From contig OX463780.1 in assembly GCA_949825025.1 (NCBI GenBank), forward strand, positions 22,152,356-22,216,355: a DNA stretch of 64,000 nucleotides. Reading direction: 5' to 3'. Positions 33,278 to 43,720 of the stretch are shown piece by piece. The DNA is from Siphlonurus alternatus. Taxonomy: Eukaryota; Arthropoda; Insecta; Ephemeroptera; Siphlonuridae. The notes under the pieces are model-generated. The model had not been told where the DNA came from. It made no database searches and saw nothing but the letters and a program-made list of their open reading frames with translations. Position 1 is the first letter of the stretch. Each line of letters begins with the position of its first letter. The position numbers were made by a program, and so were the translations under genes.

Positions 33278-33902
33278 TTAAGAAAATTTAAAACATTTTA
33301 AGACTTCAGAAAGGTGTAAATCACCAAAATTCAAGATGTTGGGATCATAACAATAAGATACAATGAAAATGTAATACCATTGTTACAATTATATTACATA
33401 ATTATAACGAAACATTGAAAACAAAAAGGGGGGCTTTAAAATTGAAATAACAATAATTATATAGTATTGTAATAATTATGCATTCAATGGTCAGCAAAAG
33501 GCACATCTTCTTTCCATCGAAGTGAATAACCATGAACCATGCAGTAATGAAGCACCCTATTGCTAACCACTAAAGCTCTATTACAATAATAACTTAATTA
33601 CATTTTGCTTTGATTTAACAGGGCGAGGGAGATAAATTTTACCTAAATTTTGTATTATACTGTTACCAATGGAAGATCTAAGAGAAGTATTGTGGTGGAA
33701 ATTTTTGTTGTATTGAAATGTTTATACATCAAAATTTGACACTACTATAATATTTTTGTCAGGATGCTGTGATTATTAAAGATATAAATAATAACATTAA
33801 TCCTTTTACCTCGTTGATTAATGGGCAGATTTTGTTCTTTGAGTAGTGATGGTGAAAAAGACCTGGTGTAAGGGACAGTGTAAACTCGTGACACAGGTGG
33901 CG

Positions 33903-36900
33903 CTAGTGCTTGGGCCACACCTGGTAGAACACCCAGTCCTCCATGAAACTCGGCACAAAGGCGTGGTCACGGCTGAACTCTACTGGTGTGTCCAGAGACT
34001 TGAGCTGCTCTTCATACATGGCCAGGGCCTTGGGACATGATGAACCATTTCCCTGCAATAAAACAGCTATTGTATACACCAATTAAGAAAATAATACGTT
34101 GCCAACAAAGAATTCAGCACTGATCAGTTTATTCTAGAAATTACTAATATCAAATTTTGCAGTAATGAATTTTATAACAAATTTGGTACTAAATTTTTTA
34201 AGCTATAATTGGGACTTTAAAATCTTTGTGAGTAATAATTCATAGAATCTTACTATATATCCAAAGCAAGTCTGCAGAAAGTTTCAGGTCAAAAATTACT
34301 GGCAAAATAAAAATACCAAGTTAGGCAGTTAGCTGATTGAAATATAGACCATCCAGTCCCATATACCGTACAGTTTTAAAAACACTGGATGTAATATCCC
34401 AAAATGCAATTGAGAATTTGGCTCCCTCAATAATGATGCTTTGTTTAATAATATAATAGAATGAATGAAATTTTGTAATAAATGCAATAATTTACATTAA
34501 TTTAAAATATATTAATAAATATAAAAAAAAGTTAATATCCTTGACGCCATTTTACCCTTTCGGGTGTGGCCAGGTATTTAACCTTGTGTGTAAGAGTTAT
34601 CTTGCGACCGAGCTGGGGCTTACCAGGTTCCCAGAACCCTTTTCTGCACTCTTCTGGGCTTGACTACCAGATCTGTGAGGCCTGCAGTATTTGAACTACA
34701 GGGGTGATCACTGCCTTCGGAAATATTCCGAGAGATGGCAGCACCGTGATCATTTGTGCCGCCGTACATACAGCACGTGCCAGTAGATGGCAGCAGTGTC
34801 ACTTTTTACAGCATCACCCCTCCAAGTACTAACCACGCTCGACGTTGCTTAACTTCGGTGATCTAACGAGAACCGGTGCATTCAACGCGACAAGGCCGTA
34901 TTAAAATATATTAAATATTATAAATATACTGCAATTGATTGTATGGAGTTTTGCAGCATGTAAAATTAGTTTTAATGTGAGAATATTTTGATTTAATGAA
35001 GAAATAATTATGCTTACATGGGTCATAAACTTTCCAGTTGGCTTGAGCACTTGCAGAGCCTTGTTCAAAATGAGCCGGATGAAGTCCCACACCTGGCCCT
35101 GTGGAGAGCTTGACAGTGGGATGTCTGTCAGGTCTCCGAACACATAATCAAAGGTACGACCCGAGGTAATGTATTGCTGCAGCAACTTCACGCAGTCCGC
35201 AACAATTATCTGCAAGTAAAAATGCTGGTAGAAACAAATTAACAGTAACCTATTCTAAGTATTAGCACAAGTTTTTACTAATTTTACAATTTTATGTGCT
35301 GTAATAAATATTTATGAGTAATCTGTAGTTGGTTGTACATGTAAAGTATTAATTATTATTAGTATTATTATTTTTATGTTTCGAAACTTAATTGATGCAA
35401 TCAATATTAATTCAAAGTTTTATTTCTTAAGCTTTTTCCACCATAGGCAGGCTTGATATAAATTCAAATATTAGCTTTCAGAAGAAAAATAAAAAGAAAC
35501 ATCCAGGAATTGAACCTAGGACCTATGCTGCACATTAGCATAATATAAATAAAAGTACTGTAAAAGTGAAGGAAGAAGAAAACCGAACCCCCTAGTAGCT
35601 CAGCGGTAGAGCAGTGGTTGCGAAAACCATAGATAGGTCCCAGGATCGATTCCTGGCTGGGCTTTCTTTCTTTCATTTTTTTTTTTTTTTCTGAACGCTA
35701 ATATTTGAGTTTATATACAAATGCGTACTGATGACAGAAAAAGCATAAGAAATATAACTTTGAATTAATATTAAAATACCGTCATCTGTTGGAGTTATTA
35801 AACCTTGTCTTCATTGAAGACAAGGTGTAAATAATTCTCAGATTTAAAAATATTAATTCGAATTTGGACCAATATTCTAACTTCTAATTATAATGTGCAG
35901 TATGCAATGTACACTTAAGCAATTAATAAGCATTTAAGAAGTTTCAGAACATTTTGGCTTGAGATAGGAAACTAGTTCAGCATCTTGTAGTTGGCTAAGT
36001 TTTGATTTTGAAAAAGTTGTCAAGATATTTTGACAGGGCAGACGTTCGTTTATTATACGAGTGTACATTTACTTTTAAAATAAATGCACTCAAATAAGTA
36101 CAGTACTATTACAGTACAGTACAAATACAGTACTAATTTCTTTCTTAAGTGTTGTAACATTTACAAGAAATCTGTCGCCTCTACTAATGTACCTCGTAGT
36201 TTTCTCCCGTCATGGAGTCTAGACAGGTGCCACAGCACTTGCGCAGGTGCTCCTTGCAGGCGGACATCACCACTTCATCAATCTCCAGCATGGTCACGAA
36301 CTTGGGCTTCTCCTTGAGCAGCTCCCACAGTAACGCCCCATCTCCGCCTCCAAGAATGAGCACCTCTCGACCCTCGTAAGACTCCTTGCCTCGTTGCATC
36401 AACGTCTCTGTGTACACCAAGTCGCTGTCTGCAAGGTCTGCAAACACAATCTGAAGTCAGTTAGGGCACACAAGCTGCGTTCATCATACTCTCTTTGCCT
36501 CGTATACAATCTACAACAACTGTTACGATCACCCACAAATTTGTGTGCACAAAAAAAAAAAAAAAAAGTATAACTTACTTTGCAAGTCGTCAAGGACGAG
36601 CATGTTGCCAAAAGTTGGCGAGTGGAAGATCTGGATCTTCTGGTAGGCAGAGCGCGACTCAAACACCAGTTCATCAAAGTCATACTCTAGGATGCGCTCG
36701 TCTGCAAGAGAAGTACCGTAAGTGATGAAAATATGAAGATAAATAAAAGCCTAGCTACTTATTAAAGGCCATGCAAATAACAGTCAGATCATAATATAAA
36801 AGTAATAAAATTGTAACAATGAAAAATCTTGGGAGTAAAACAACAATCTTACTTGTATAATACATCCAACAAAGCTTCACAATAGAGGAAATAAAATATT

Positions 36901-38504
36901 ACACTAACAGTACCTATCAGTAGTCTCCTGCACCCTCATTTTACTGCTAACTAGATATAAGCAGAACACATTACATAATCTTAGACTGCAGTGATGATAT
37001 ATTAATTATGAGTGAGCAAGGCGTTATCATCCTTGTTTATAAAACCCACTTGCCTCAAGGCAAAATTGTGTTAACATATTATCGCTGCAGTCCGTTGACC
37101 AATGATAAACACTATTTTAAATTCATACCTGACGAGAGGATGTACTTGTTGATTCTGCCCCCTCGCGTCAGCGCTGGGTACTTGTGGCTGCGTGAGCTTG
37201 ACAGTTTGGCGGCCAGGGCAGACTCAAGCGAGCTGACTTGCTGTAACATGCCTAGCCTTGAGCCAACATGCAGGATTGGACTGTGCGAGAGAAGGGGCAT
37301 GCAGCTGTGTCTGCTGCAACTTGGTGCAAGAAATAAACATTAAAGTAAAAGGAGAAAAACTAGAGAATGAAAAAATTAAAGTAGATATTGTGTACGTAGC
37401 TACCGCTGCATGCTTTTCTAACATTCTAGTAATGAAGCTACTCAGGTTCACCTGAGGTGGTCATGTACACGTCGAGATTCGCGCCCCTGCGGAGGGCAGG
37501 CAGCAGCTTGCTACGACACCCACACAGGGCCACCCTGATTCTGGCTTCTAGTGCTCGGCATTGCTGCAATATAGGCAGGTTTCTTTCATACCAACCTCTC
37601 ATCAGAGTAGAAAATAGAATTTCTTTGTAAGTCAGGGGCGTATGGTAATGTAGAAGTAATGTGTACTCTAAATAATTGCATTAGACTACAGGAAATATTG
37701 CAATATTTTTCCCCATTTAAAATATCCAAACCCTTCTGCACATACAGTATAATTACTATATATAGCATAGTCACCGGTTTATTTTTCAAACCAAAGTAAA
37801 CAGTAGATAATTTTATTTCAAATCGTTAGTTTGTGGTAAACAATTTGTATTAATGAAGATGGATTTGCTATTTTTCTGTTGAGTTTATTATTATGTATAT
37901 GCTATGCATCTATAGCATATACACTATACACTCTTGCAGCAAAAAGTTTGGATGTGAAGTGTTCATTTTTGGCCATTGAGGCCCATTGACAGTAAGCTTA
38001 ACAGTGGGGTAGGCCAAAAAGGAGGGGACGAGAGAGGATCCCTCTCCCTGCCGAAATAACACCCCAAAATGATGAAGAACCCCTACAAATTTTTTTTGGC
38101 TAATGAACAGAACTTGGTTAATGAGACGCAATAGTCCTGGCTGATAGAACCTGCATGACCATACCTCAAAGGTGATGAGAGGTGGCTCGTCCTCAGCCTT
38201 GTAGTACTCAATGCAGCACGAGACAAGGCCTGGCCCTCTGAAGGCTCTCAGAGTGACAAGACAGCTGCGAGGTCCCGACCACATGATTATGAGGCCATCA
38301 GGGCCGCAATCCTGCATCATGTGCATGTTGAGACAAGGCACAAAGTCTGCCAGCACCAATTGTACGTCGGTCTGGATGTTGGACCCTGAATCTGAAACAT
38401 TTTGTTGATTCTAGAATACTAGGATAAGTGTAGAGATTTTAAACCTTACCTAACTTTGTTAACTCATCTACTTTAAAATCCAGTAAAATAGTGTTGATCG
38501 CCAT
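33903..38504 (-). CDS. SMS: Spermine synthase, complete, 8 coding exons
   Basis: Aminopropyltransferase making spermine from spermidine and decarboxylated S-adenosylmethionine in the cytosol. Coding exons in transcript order: 38504-38450, 38391-38165, 37563-37452, 37251-37129, 36701-36579, 36437-36193, 35209-35018, 34052-33903. The joined frame is 408 aa. The N-terminal part is the degenerate AdoMetDC-like domain of animal spermine synthases. RGGRINKY precedes the catalytic domain, which has LILGGGDG (241-247) for nucleotide binding, VTMLEID, and the conserved Asp residues in DSDLVYTE (D219) and DYVFGDLTDIP (D321). The C-terminus is typical (FVPSFMEDWVFYQVW). It is slightly longer than the human enzyme (366 aa). 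The exon 4 acceptor is the weakest call: GGCTAG at 37252 keeps frame, but a site 17 nt downstream also would. The 5' UTR exon is listed separately. Confidence 0.93.
34555..34903 (-). mobile_element. 5S rRNA-derived SINE-like copy in an SMS intron
   Basis: On the minus strand, 34900-34813 matches the same 5S rRNA region as the 11-kb copy (CACCGGTTCTCGTTAGATCA, GAAGTTAAGCAACG, GGTTAGTACTTGGAGGGGTG). The body that follows differs from that of the 11-kb copy. This suggests the 5S head has been joined to at least two different bodies, or that one copy is chimeric. It lies between SMS exons 7 and 8. The left end is a guess. Confidence 0.65.
35464..35708. mobile_element. Foldback element with tRNA-like arms in an SMS intron
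   Basis: The terminal inverted repeats are TCAAATATTAGC at 35464 and its complement ending at 35708. Inside, each arm carries a tRNA-like pol III B-box: the + strand arm has GGATCGATTCC, and the minus-strand arm GGTTCAATTCC near 35500-35535. The + arm also has an A-box-like TAGCTCAGCGG. Arms remain alignable for about 70 bp. It lies between SMS exons 6 and 7. Confidence 0.65.
35589..35663 (+). ncRNA. tRNA-like sequence (pseudo-tRNA) within the foldback
   Basis: It folds as a rough cloverleaf: a D-arm from TAGCTCAGCGGTAGAGC, an anticodon stem GTGGT/ACCAT with loop TGCGAAA, and a T-arm CCAGG/CCTGG. Position 33 is G rather than the near-universal T, the T-loop starts ATCG rather than TTCG, and the outer acceptor pairs do not match. 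It is best read as tRNA-derived repeat sequence, not a working tRNA gene. Confidence 0.55.
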
Positions 38505-38522
38505 GGTGTGAGATCAAATTTT
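38505..38522 (-). promoter_or_regulatory. 5' UTR part of the SMS start exon, with 3' splice site
   Basis: On the minus strand a run of T ending TTTTACAG (acceptor at 38523-38524) precedes 18 nt of leader and then the ATG. This indicates an upstream noncoding first exon. Confidence 0.5.
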
Positions 38523-39528
38523 CTGTAAAAAATAAAATACATATGTAATATTATTAAGGCATTCATGCTGTAGGACACAGTACAGTACTACACTTAGCTC
38601 CGTAAGAAAATCAAGGAGACCTTGATCTTGCTAGGGCATGCCGATCGAGGCATTTTTTGAGTACGTCAACGTGTTTTTGAGCTTCTTTTACAGTTAAAAT
38701 TTTCTGCTGAATCACGCCGTAAAAAATATATCTCCTTAAGAAATTAATTTTTTGTTTCTCTGCGAAATGACTTACACTGCTACATGACTATGCACACACT
38801 GCTGGGGGGAGAAAAGTCCAAGAATTATGTAAGGGATTACAGGTCAAATGAATTTTAAGCAATTTTAAGCAATTTCTTTATAATAAAAAAAAGCATAATA
38901 AAAATAATATAATTATGCATATGTGTGTGTATATATATTAATATATATATATATACAAATATGAAATTGAAATGTATTTTAAATGTTTTTAGCACATAAC
39001 GTGGTGCGTGGTGATTAAAGAAAATAATATTGCTTGTCCGCTTGAAGCTTGAACCTCATTTGACTGCTGGTGTACATACTAGCTATAATAGAGCCTTGTT
39101 TTTTTCTCCCCCCATGCAGTGTATGTACATATATATGAAAGAAGCTTAATAAGGTCAGGAAGAAGTTTTGGTAGTGTAATTAATGATTTTTTTAAATGTT
39201 CTGATAAAAAATTAAAAAGTAGTTTAAAATAGTGTCAATGTGTTTAATTTAAATTCTATTTCTGTGACCCTAGATTAAGGGATTTTTTGACCTCTAATCA
39301 CCCCGCAGCACATGCCATCTACCAGCAGAGCATAACGTCTGAACCCCTGAACGCCCCCAAAGCCAAAGCATAGGCTGATTCCCCATGGACCATGGGCGGC
39401 ATGGGCCGGTAAAATCGAGCCAAAGACTATCGTCCATAAATGAAAGAAAACTTGGATTAAATTCATGCATTATCTACTACGGACAAAGAGAAATTCATGA
39501 AAAATACAGTGCACATTATTTTGTTTAC

Positions 39529-39640
39529 CTCAGTTTTCACAAATCTTAATAAATTTCTTATAATCTGTAGCTGCCAAAAATATTCGGCTACTTTTGCAAA
39601 TTTGACAACTTGCTGGGTTGTGCTGCCACCTTGAGAGTAA
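39529..39640 (-). promoter_or_regulatory. Candidate noncoding first exon of SMS
   Basis: On the minus strand this stretch ends in a consensus donor (AAAACTGAG|GTAAAC at 39529/39528), which could splice to the acceptor at 38523. Its far end abuts the left target duplication of the hAT-like element. The opposite side of that element begins the CDK2AP1 leader, which supports a shared divergent promoter. Inferred without transcript data. Confidence 0.35.
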
Positions 39641-39884
39641 CTCCGACACAGTGTTGCCAACCCGATGAGATGAAAAATCCCCATCAAACCCAATCTGGAG
39701 CTCAAAAATACCCGTTTCAGAGTAAAAATGCCCGTCACCGTATATGCTATTTTGGAAATGCAAAATTACCAAAAAAAAACACGTTTTCGAGTCGTTGAGC
39801 GGGGAGGGGGGGGGGGCTTTTTTTTATGTATAATGTATTGTATATTTTTCCATTTATTTATCACGTACTTTTCATGCATGATGC

Positions 39885-39887
<3 letters not shown>

Positions 39888-39958
<71 letters not shown>
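39888..39958. repeat. (TA)n microsatellite
   Basis: Inside the hAT-like element. Confidence 0.95.
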
Positions 39959-39965
<7 letters not shown>

Positions 39966-40015
39966 TATATATGTAATATATATATATTTCTTTTTTTTTG
40001 CATGATACACCTCGT

Positions 40016-40442
40016 AGCCCTGTTTCGGTGTTTCGGACCACAAAAATTCAAAAAAATTATAAACACGTTGAAAAAGTGCCGGTTTTGGATTTGACATGTT
40101 ATTATTTAAACGTTTTGTGACGTTTTTGTAACAAATAAACAATTTTTTTTTTGAAAAAAACCCTGTTTTTATTCGTTTTTTTTATTATTATTTTTTTTAA
40201 TTATTTATTTTGTTTTATTTATTATTATTATTTTTTTTTGAGCCAGTAAAAAAAATATCAATTAAGGTATTGCAGTTGTTATTTTCATGGAAGGGAGCAG
40301 GGTTTGCATGATGGTTAATCAGATCAGTTACAATTTTCTTTTTTTACTTTTTTTGCTTAATATATATAATTGAAGGATCGATCGAGCTCTAAGGCGCTGC
40401 AGGTCGGAACCAAAACAGCTAGGGCTAAAATCCAAAACTGGG
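40016..40442. repeat. Dispersed repeat family R, copy 2, inside the hAT-like element
   Basis: Same blocks as copy 1 in the same order and orientation (CGTAGCCCTGTTTCGG, TTAAACGTTTTGTGACG, GTTATTTTCATGGAAGG, CTAAAATCCAAAACTGGGC). Nesting shows it arrived after, or was carried by, the hAT-like element. Confidence 0.6.
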
Positions 40443-41127
40443 CAGCAAATTCATGGTGTTCAAAAATGTTTATTTTATAACATTATAAAGTTTTTTCTTG
40501 ATTGCTGGAAAACGGAAAAAAAAAAACACATTTGAAATTTGAAGTTGGTTTAATTTAATTTTTTTTTCTGGCATTTTTTTTTTTTTTTTAATTGGAAAAA
40601 TATTTTATGTGCCACTCATTCTTGATCCCATAATTATACGTATATTATATTATACTTCATCGATTTCTTAATATTTTTCTATTAATTAATTAATTAATAT
40701 GATTTACACTTTTTGGATACGACAATTTTACGACATATCGATCAATGCATGCGCATGCAGACGCATGACGCAGCCACCAATTTGAATAAGTAATTTTTAA
40801 GTGATATAAATATTTCGCGCTTTTTTATTACTAGCGTCAATAGCCAATCAAATTTTTAAAAAATAAAATTCTTGAATGTGATTGGTTAAGAGACTCCAAT
40901 CCTCCTCGAATCCTCCTATTGATAATATTTTTTTAAAAATGTTTTGTTTTTGGTACAAAAATATGTTGAAAGCACACAATTTTGCATTAAAACACCCGTT
41001 TGAGTAAAAATACCCGTTTTTTCCCATTGATCGACAAAAATACCCTTTTTCCCGTTTCTGCAAATTTTTAGTAAAAACGCCCGTCGCCGCGGGTAATACC
41101 CGCACGGTTGGCAACACTGCTCCGACA

Positions 41128-41431
41128 TTAATGTTCAACAGCTGGGACGGGAGTCGCTGGGACTGGGAGAAACCGGAGAGCTTCCGTATGCGGGGCCCGT
41201 GTACGATTTTCGTATGTGGAGACAAAAATACCGAAACAACGTCCGAGAAAAAAAAGTTCTGTGTTCTGTGTTTTTGTGTTTTAGTGTGTTCGGAGACTTC
41301 GGAGTTCGTAGCTAGCAGAGCAGGACTAGCAGGAGCAGAGTAATAAGTTCAGTTGTCTCTCAAGAGTTCAGAGTTTAAAGCTTTTTTTATCCATAAGTAT
41401 TTAAAACGTTTTAAATACTTCAATTACTCGG
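41128..41431 (+). promoter_or_regulatory. Candidate promoter and noncoding exon 1 of the CDK2AP1 homologue
   Basis: A locally GC-richer stretch beside AT-rich DNA ends in a strong donor (CTCGG|GTAAGT at 41431/41432). The only strong acceptor in frame context downstream is TTTTTCAG at 43319, four bases before the CDK2AP1 ATG. It lies directly beside the right target duplication of the hAT-like element, head to head with the SMS first exon. The true transcription start cannot be placed from sequence alone. Confidence 0.4.
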
Positions 41432-41544
41432 GTAAGTTTATAAAAGAAGCTGTATTGTAGAGTCTTGTACAATTATGATAGAATGAAGTTGTATGGTATA
41501 TGCATACAGTATGCATACATACTGTATGCATACCAGCAGTGTAC

Positions 41545-41860
41545 AGCCCAGTTTTGGATTTTAGCCCTGTTTTGGTCCCGGTCTGCGTTTAGGCTCTTTA
41601 TAGGCAACAAAAGTAAAAAAAGAAAATTGTAACCCATTAACCAAATCATCGATATCCTTTCCATATATTATGAAAATAACAACTTTCAATACATTAATTG
41701 ACAATTTTTTACGAAAAAAAAAATAAATAATAATAATAATAAATAAATAAAATAAAAGTGAATAAAAACAGTTTTTTTTATTAGCTTATTTGTAGTAAAA
41801 CGTCATTCGCCGTTTAAATAACATTTCAAATCCAAAACTTTTTTCAAAAATCATGTATGC
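41545..41860 (-). repeat. Dispersed repeat family R, copy 3, opposite orientation
   Basis: GCCCAGTTTTGGATTTTAGC opens it; AAAACGTCATTCGCCGTTTA and CAAATCCAAAAC close it. It lies in CDK2AP1 intron 1 and appears truncated relative to copies 1 and 2. Confidence 0.55.
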
Positions 41861-41931
41861 ATATATGCATACCACCCACTCCATAATATACTGTACAGTA
41901 TACTTATATTTATGCATATCATAATAATATA

Positions 41932-42110
41932 CAGTATAACAGATCTTAGTTTACCTCCAGACAGTCCAGTCTAGACTTAATGGCGCCGGATATCAGCCAA
42001 TGAAAAGGCTAGAATGACTGCTGGCCACCTTTTCATTGGCTGATATAGCTGGCGCCGTCTAGTCTATGCATACTGAACTGTCTAGAGGTAAACTAAGATC
42101 TGTTATACTG
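41932..42110. mobile_element. Mariner-like MITE, copy 2 (CDK2AP1 intron)
   Basis: TA-flanked, with near-identical inverted ends CAGTATAACAGATCTTAGTT. The interior has a second inverted pair (GGCGCC...CAGCCAATGAAAAGG). 179 bp. Confidence 0.8.
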
Positions 42111-42129
42111 TAATATGCATAATAATATA

Positions 42130-42620
42130 TATCATACCCAATAAGAGAAGAGTGTAGAAGAGGTATGGTCTTCGAGTGTTTAAGCCCCGCCCACTTGATG
42201 TTGTCATGATAGAGATCGAGCTGTAGGAATAAAGGCTGGTTTATGCTGGCCGGTAAGTGACATCGTATAACGACGGCGACAGCCGTCAGGTAAAAATTGT
42301 CATTTTTTTATGCTGCTGTACAATTTGTTGCATCTGCGCATATGCCAGGCAGGAGGCTGACGGCCGAAGCCGCCGTCAAAAGTTAAAAGTTGGTCAACTC
42401 TCCCGGCCACCTTCCAGGCAGCCGGCGGAACACGGCAGACAAGATAAATGCCCCCGCTCGCTCAATGCAATATATTGAACATTGACTCCGCCGTCAGACG
42501 GCGTTACTTACCGGCCAGTATAAACCAGTCTTCACATTGGATGGCTCTATAATGACGTCACAAAAATGGTCATGTGACTTCTGATGCCCGTACCTCTTCT
42601 ACTCTGTCTTGTATCATACC
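42130..42620. mobile_element. Nested pair of foldback elements in the CDK2AP1 intron
   Basis: The outer inverted ends run ATCATACC...GTAGAAGAGGTA (left) and the complement ending at 42620. The inner element, 42232-42532, has ends AAGGCTGGTTTATGCTGGCC / AAGACTGGTTTATACTGGCC and an interior of GACGGCG/CGCCGTC motifs. The outer arms continue on both sides of the inner one. Confidence 0.65.
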
Positions 42621-42652
42621 AATTAAGGCTTGCACACTGCTACAGTATAACA

Positions 42653-42731
42653 GATCTTAGTTCACCTCTAGAGTCTCTAGACAGTTCAGTATACTGAACT
42701 GTCTAAAGGTAAACTAAGATCTGTTATACTG
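42653..42731. mobile_element. Mariner-like MITE, copy 3, almost pure palindrome
   Basis: TA-flanked, 79 bp, consisting of little more than the two termini back to back (AGTTCAGTATACTGAACT at the centre). It looks like an internally deleted form of copy 2, 540 bp away. Confidence 0.8.
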
Positions 42732-43323
42732 TAAGTGCGTGAAGAAATTAATAGTATGCGGATAGTCCTAAATTTCATTGCAGATCATTGTAAAATCCAC
42801 CCATAAATAGAAGTGGACTAGATTTTTTTTGTTATTTTCGCACCCCAGGCATAATTTTCAAAACCCTTATCTTGCCGTGTGTAAAGTTTCAAATATTTAA
42901 AATTACTCTTTCCATAAAAATTTTCAAAATTGCATTGAACTCAATGAAATATTGAAAATCTAGGACTAATATTAAAAAAAAAAAAAAAAAAATGATGCAT
43001 CGATGTTCAGTGCACAGGTCTGGTGGATCACCCAGGTAGTAGTGTACAATATGTATAACTGTATACAGTATCATACTTTAAATACCCATACTGGATAGTT
43101 GCTAGCCTTTGATTAGATAGACCCCATATCATATAGTGTATGTCATAAATCTCTAGCAGGACCTTCCACCAATTGTGGCATCAATTATTTTATTCTTTAA
43201 TTTTAACCCCTCAGGGGTCAGAGTAACATGAATTTTACCCTTGCCTAATTTGCTACATAACACACAGTTAGAGTATAGTTGCAGACAACTTGCAGTTAAC
43301 CCAAAATGTTATTTTTCAGTATA

Positions 43324-43593
43324 ATGGAAGAAGAAGCACAGGGAAGTGAGGTGTCTAATCCAGCCACAGCTCCCAGCAGTGGTGATGGCAGCCTGCCAAT
43401 GGTTCGACCTCAGCAACCGTCTCTGTCCAAGTATGCTCAGCTTCTGGCAGTCATCGAGGAGATGGGGAAGGACTTACGTCCTACTTACGCTGGCAGCAAG
43501 AGCTCTGCTGAAAGATTGAAGAGAGGTATTATACACTCCCGCATTTTAGTGAGAGAGTGTTTGATGGAGACAGAACGTAGTGCAAGACAATGA
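43324..43593 (+). CDS. CDK2AP1: CDK2-associated protein 1 (DOC-1) homologue, complete
   Basis: Small nuclear protein, 89 aa, in one coding exon. The family binds CDK2 and is a stable subunit of the NuRD chromatin-remodelling complex in animals. The first 35 residues are acidic and Ser/Pro-rich. The C-terminal part is the conserved DOC-1 domain: [19 protein letters not shown], then [16 protein letters not shown], then a helical end ([12 protein letters not shown]). It follows the acceptor TTTTTCAG at 43319, so the exon carries four bases of leader before ATG. The intron upstream (41432-43319) is crowded with MITEs. Length and domain order match known family members. Family assignment is by recognised sequence; function is inferred. 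Confidence 0.92.
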   Translation: MEEEAQGSEVSNPATAPSSGDGSLPMVRPQQPSLSKYAQLLAVIEEMGKDLRPTYAGSKSSAERLKRGIIHSRILVRECLMETERSARQ

Positions 43594-43714
43594 CAGGGCA
43601 CTGACATGGAGCTTAACGCTCTAGTACATGAATACCTGCAGTTGAGCAGTAAATAACACTATGGCCCTACGCTAACAACAAAATTATTTTGAATAAGACT
43701 GTCCCATTTTGTAA

Positions 43715-43720
43715 AATAAA
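43715..43720 (+). promoter_or_regulatory. Candidate polyadenylation signal of CDK2AP1
   Basis: First AATAAA after the stop codon, about 122 nt downstream. Several later AATAAA hexamers (for example near 44834) would allow longer 3' UTRs. Confidence 0.45.

Larger units (their letters stand above)
39649..41119. mobile_element. Non-autonomous hAT-like element in the SMS/CDK2AP1 promoter
   Basis: The termini are CAGTGTTGCCAACCC and its inverse (GGTTGGCAACACTG), flanked by a perfect 8-bp duplication CTCCGACA (39641-39648 and 41120-41127). Eight-bp duplications and CAGTGTTGCCAAC-type ends are hallmarks of hAT transposons. No transposase is present in 1,471 bp. Inside are short repeats of the form 'AAAAATACCCGTTT', a (TA)n tract and a nested copy of another repeat family (40016-40440). 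Confidence 0.85.

Noticed and set aside
35589..35663. Functional tRNA gene
   Set aside because: G at position 33, non-standard T-loop start, mispaired outer acceptor stem, and location inside a foldback all point to tRNA-derived repeat sequence.
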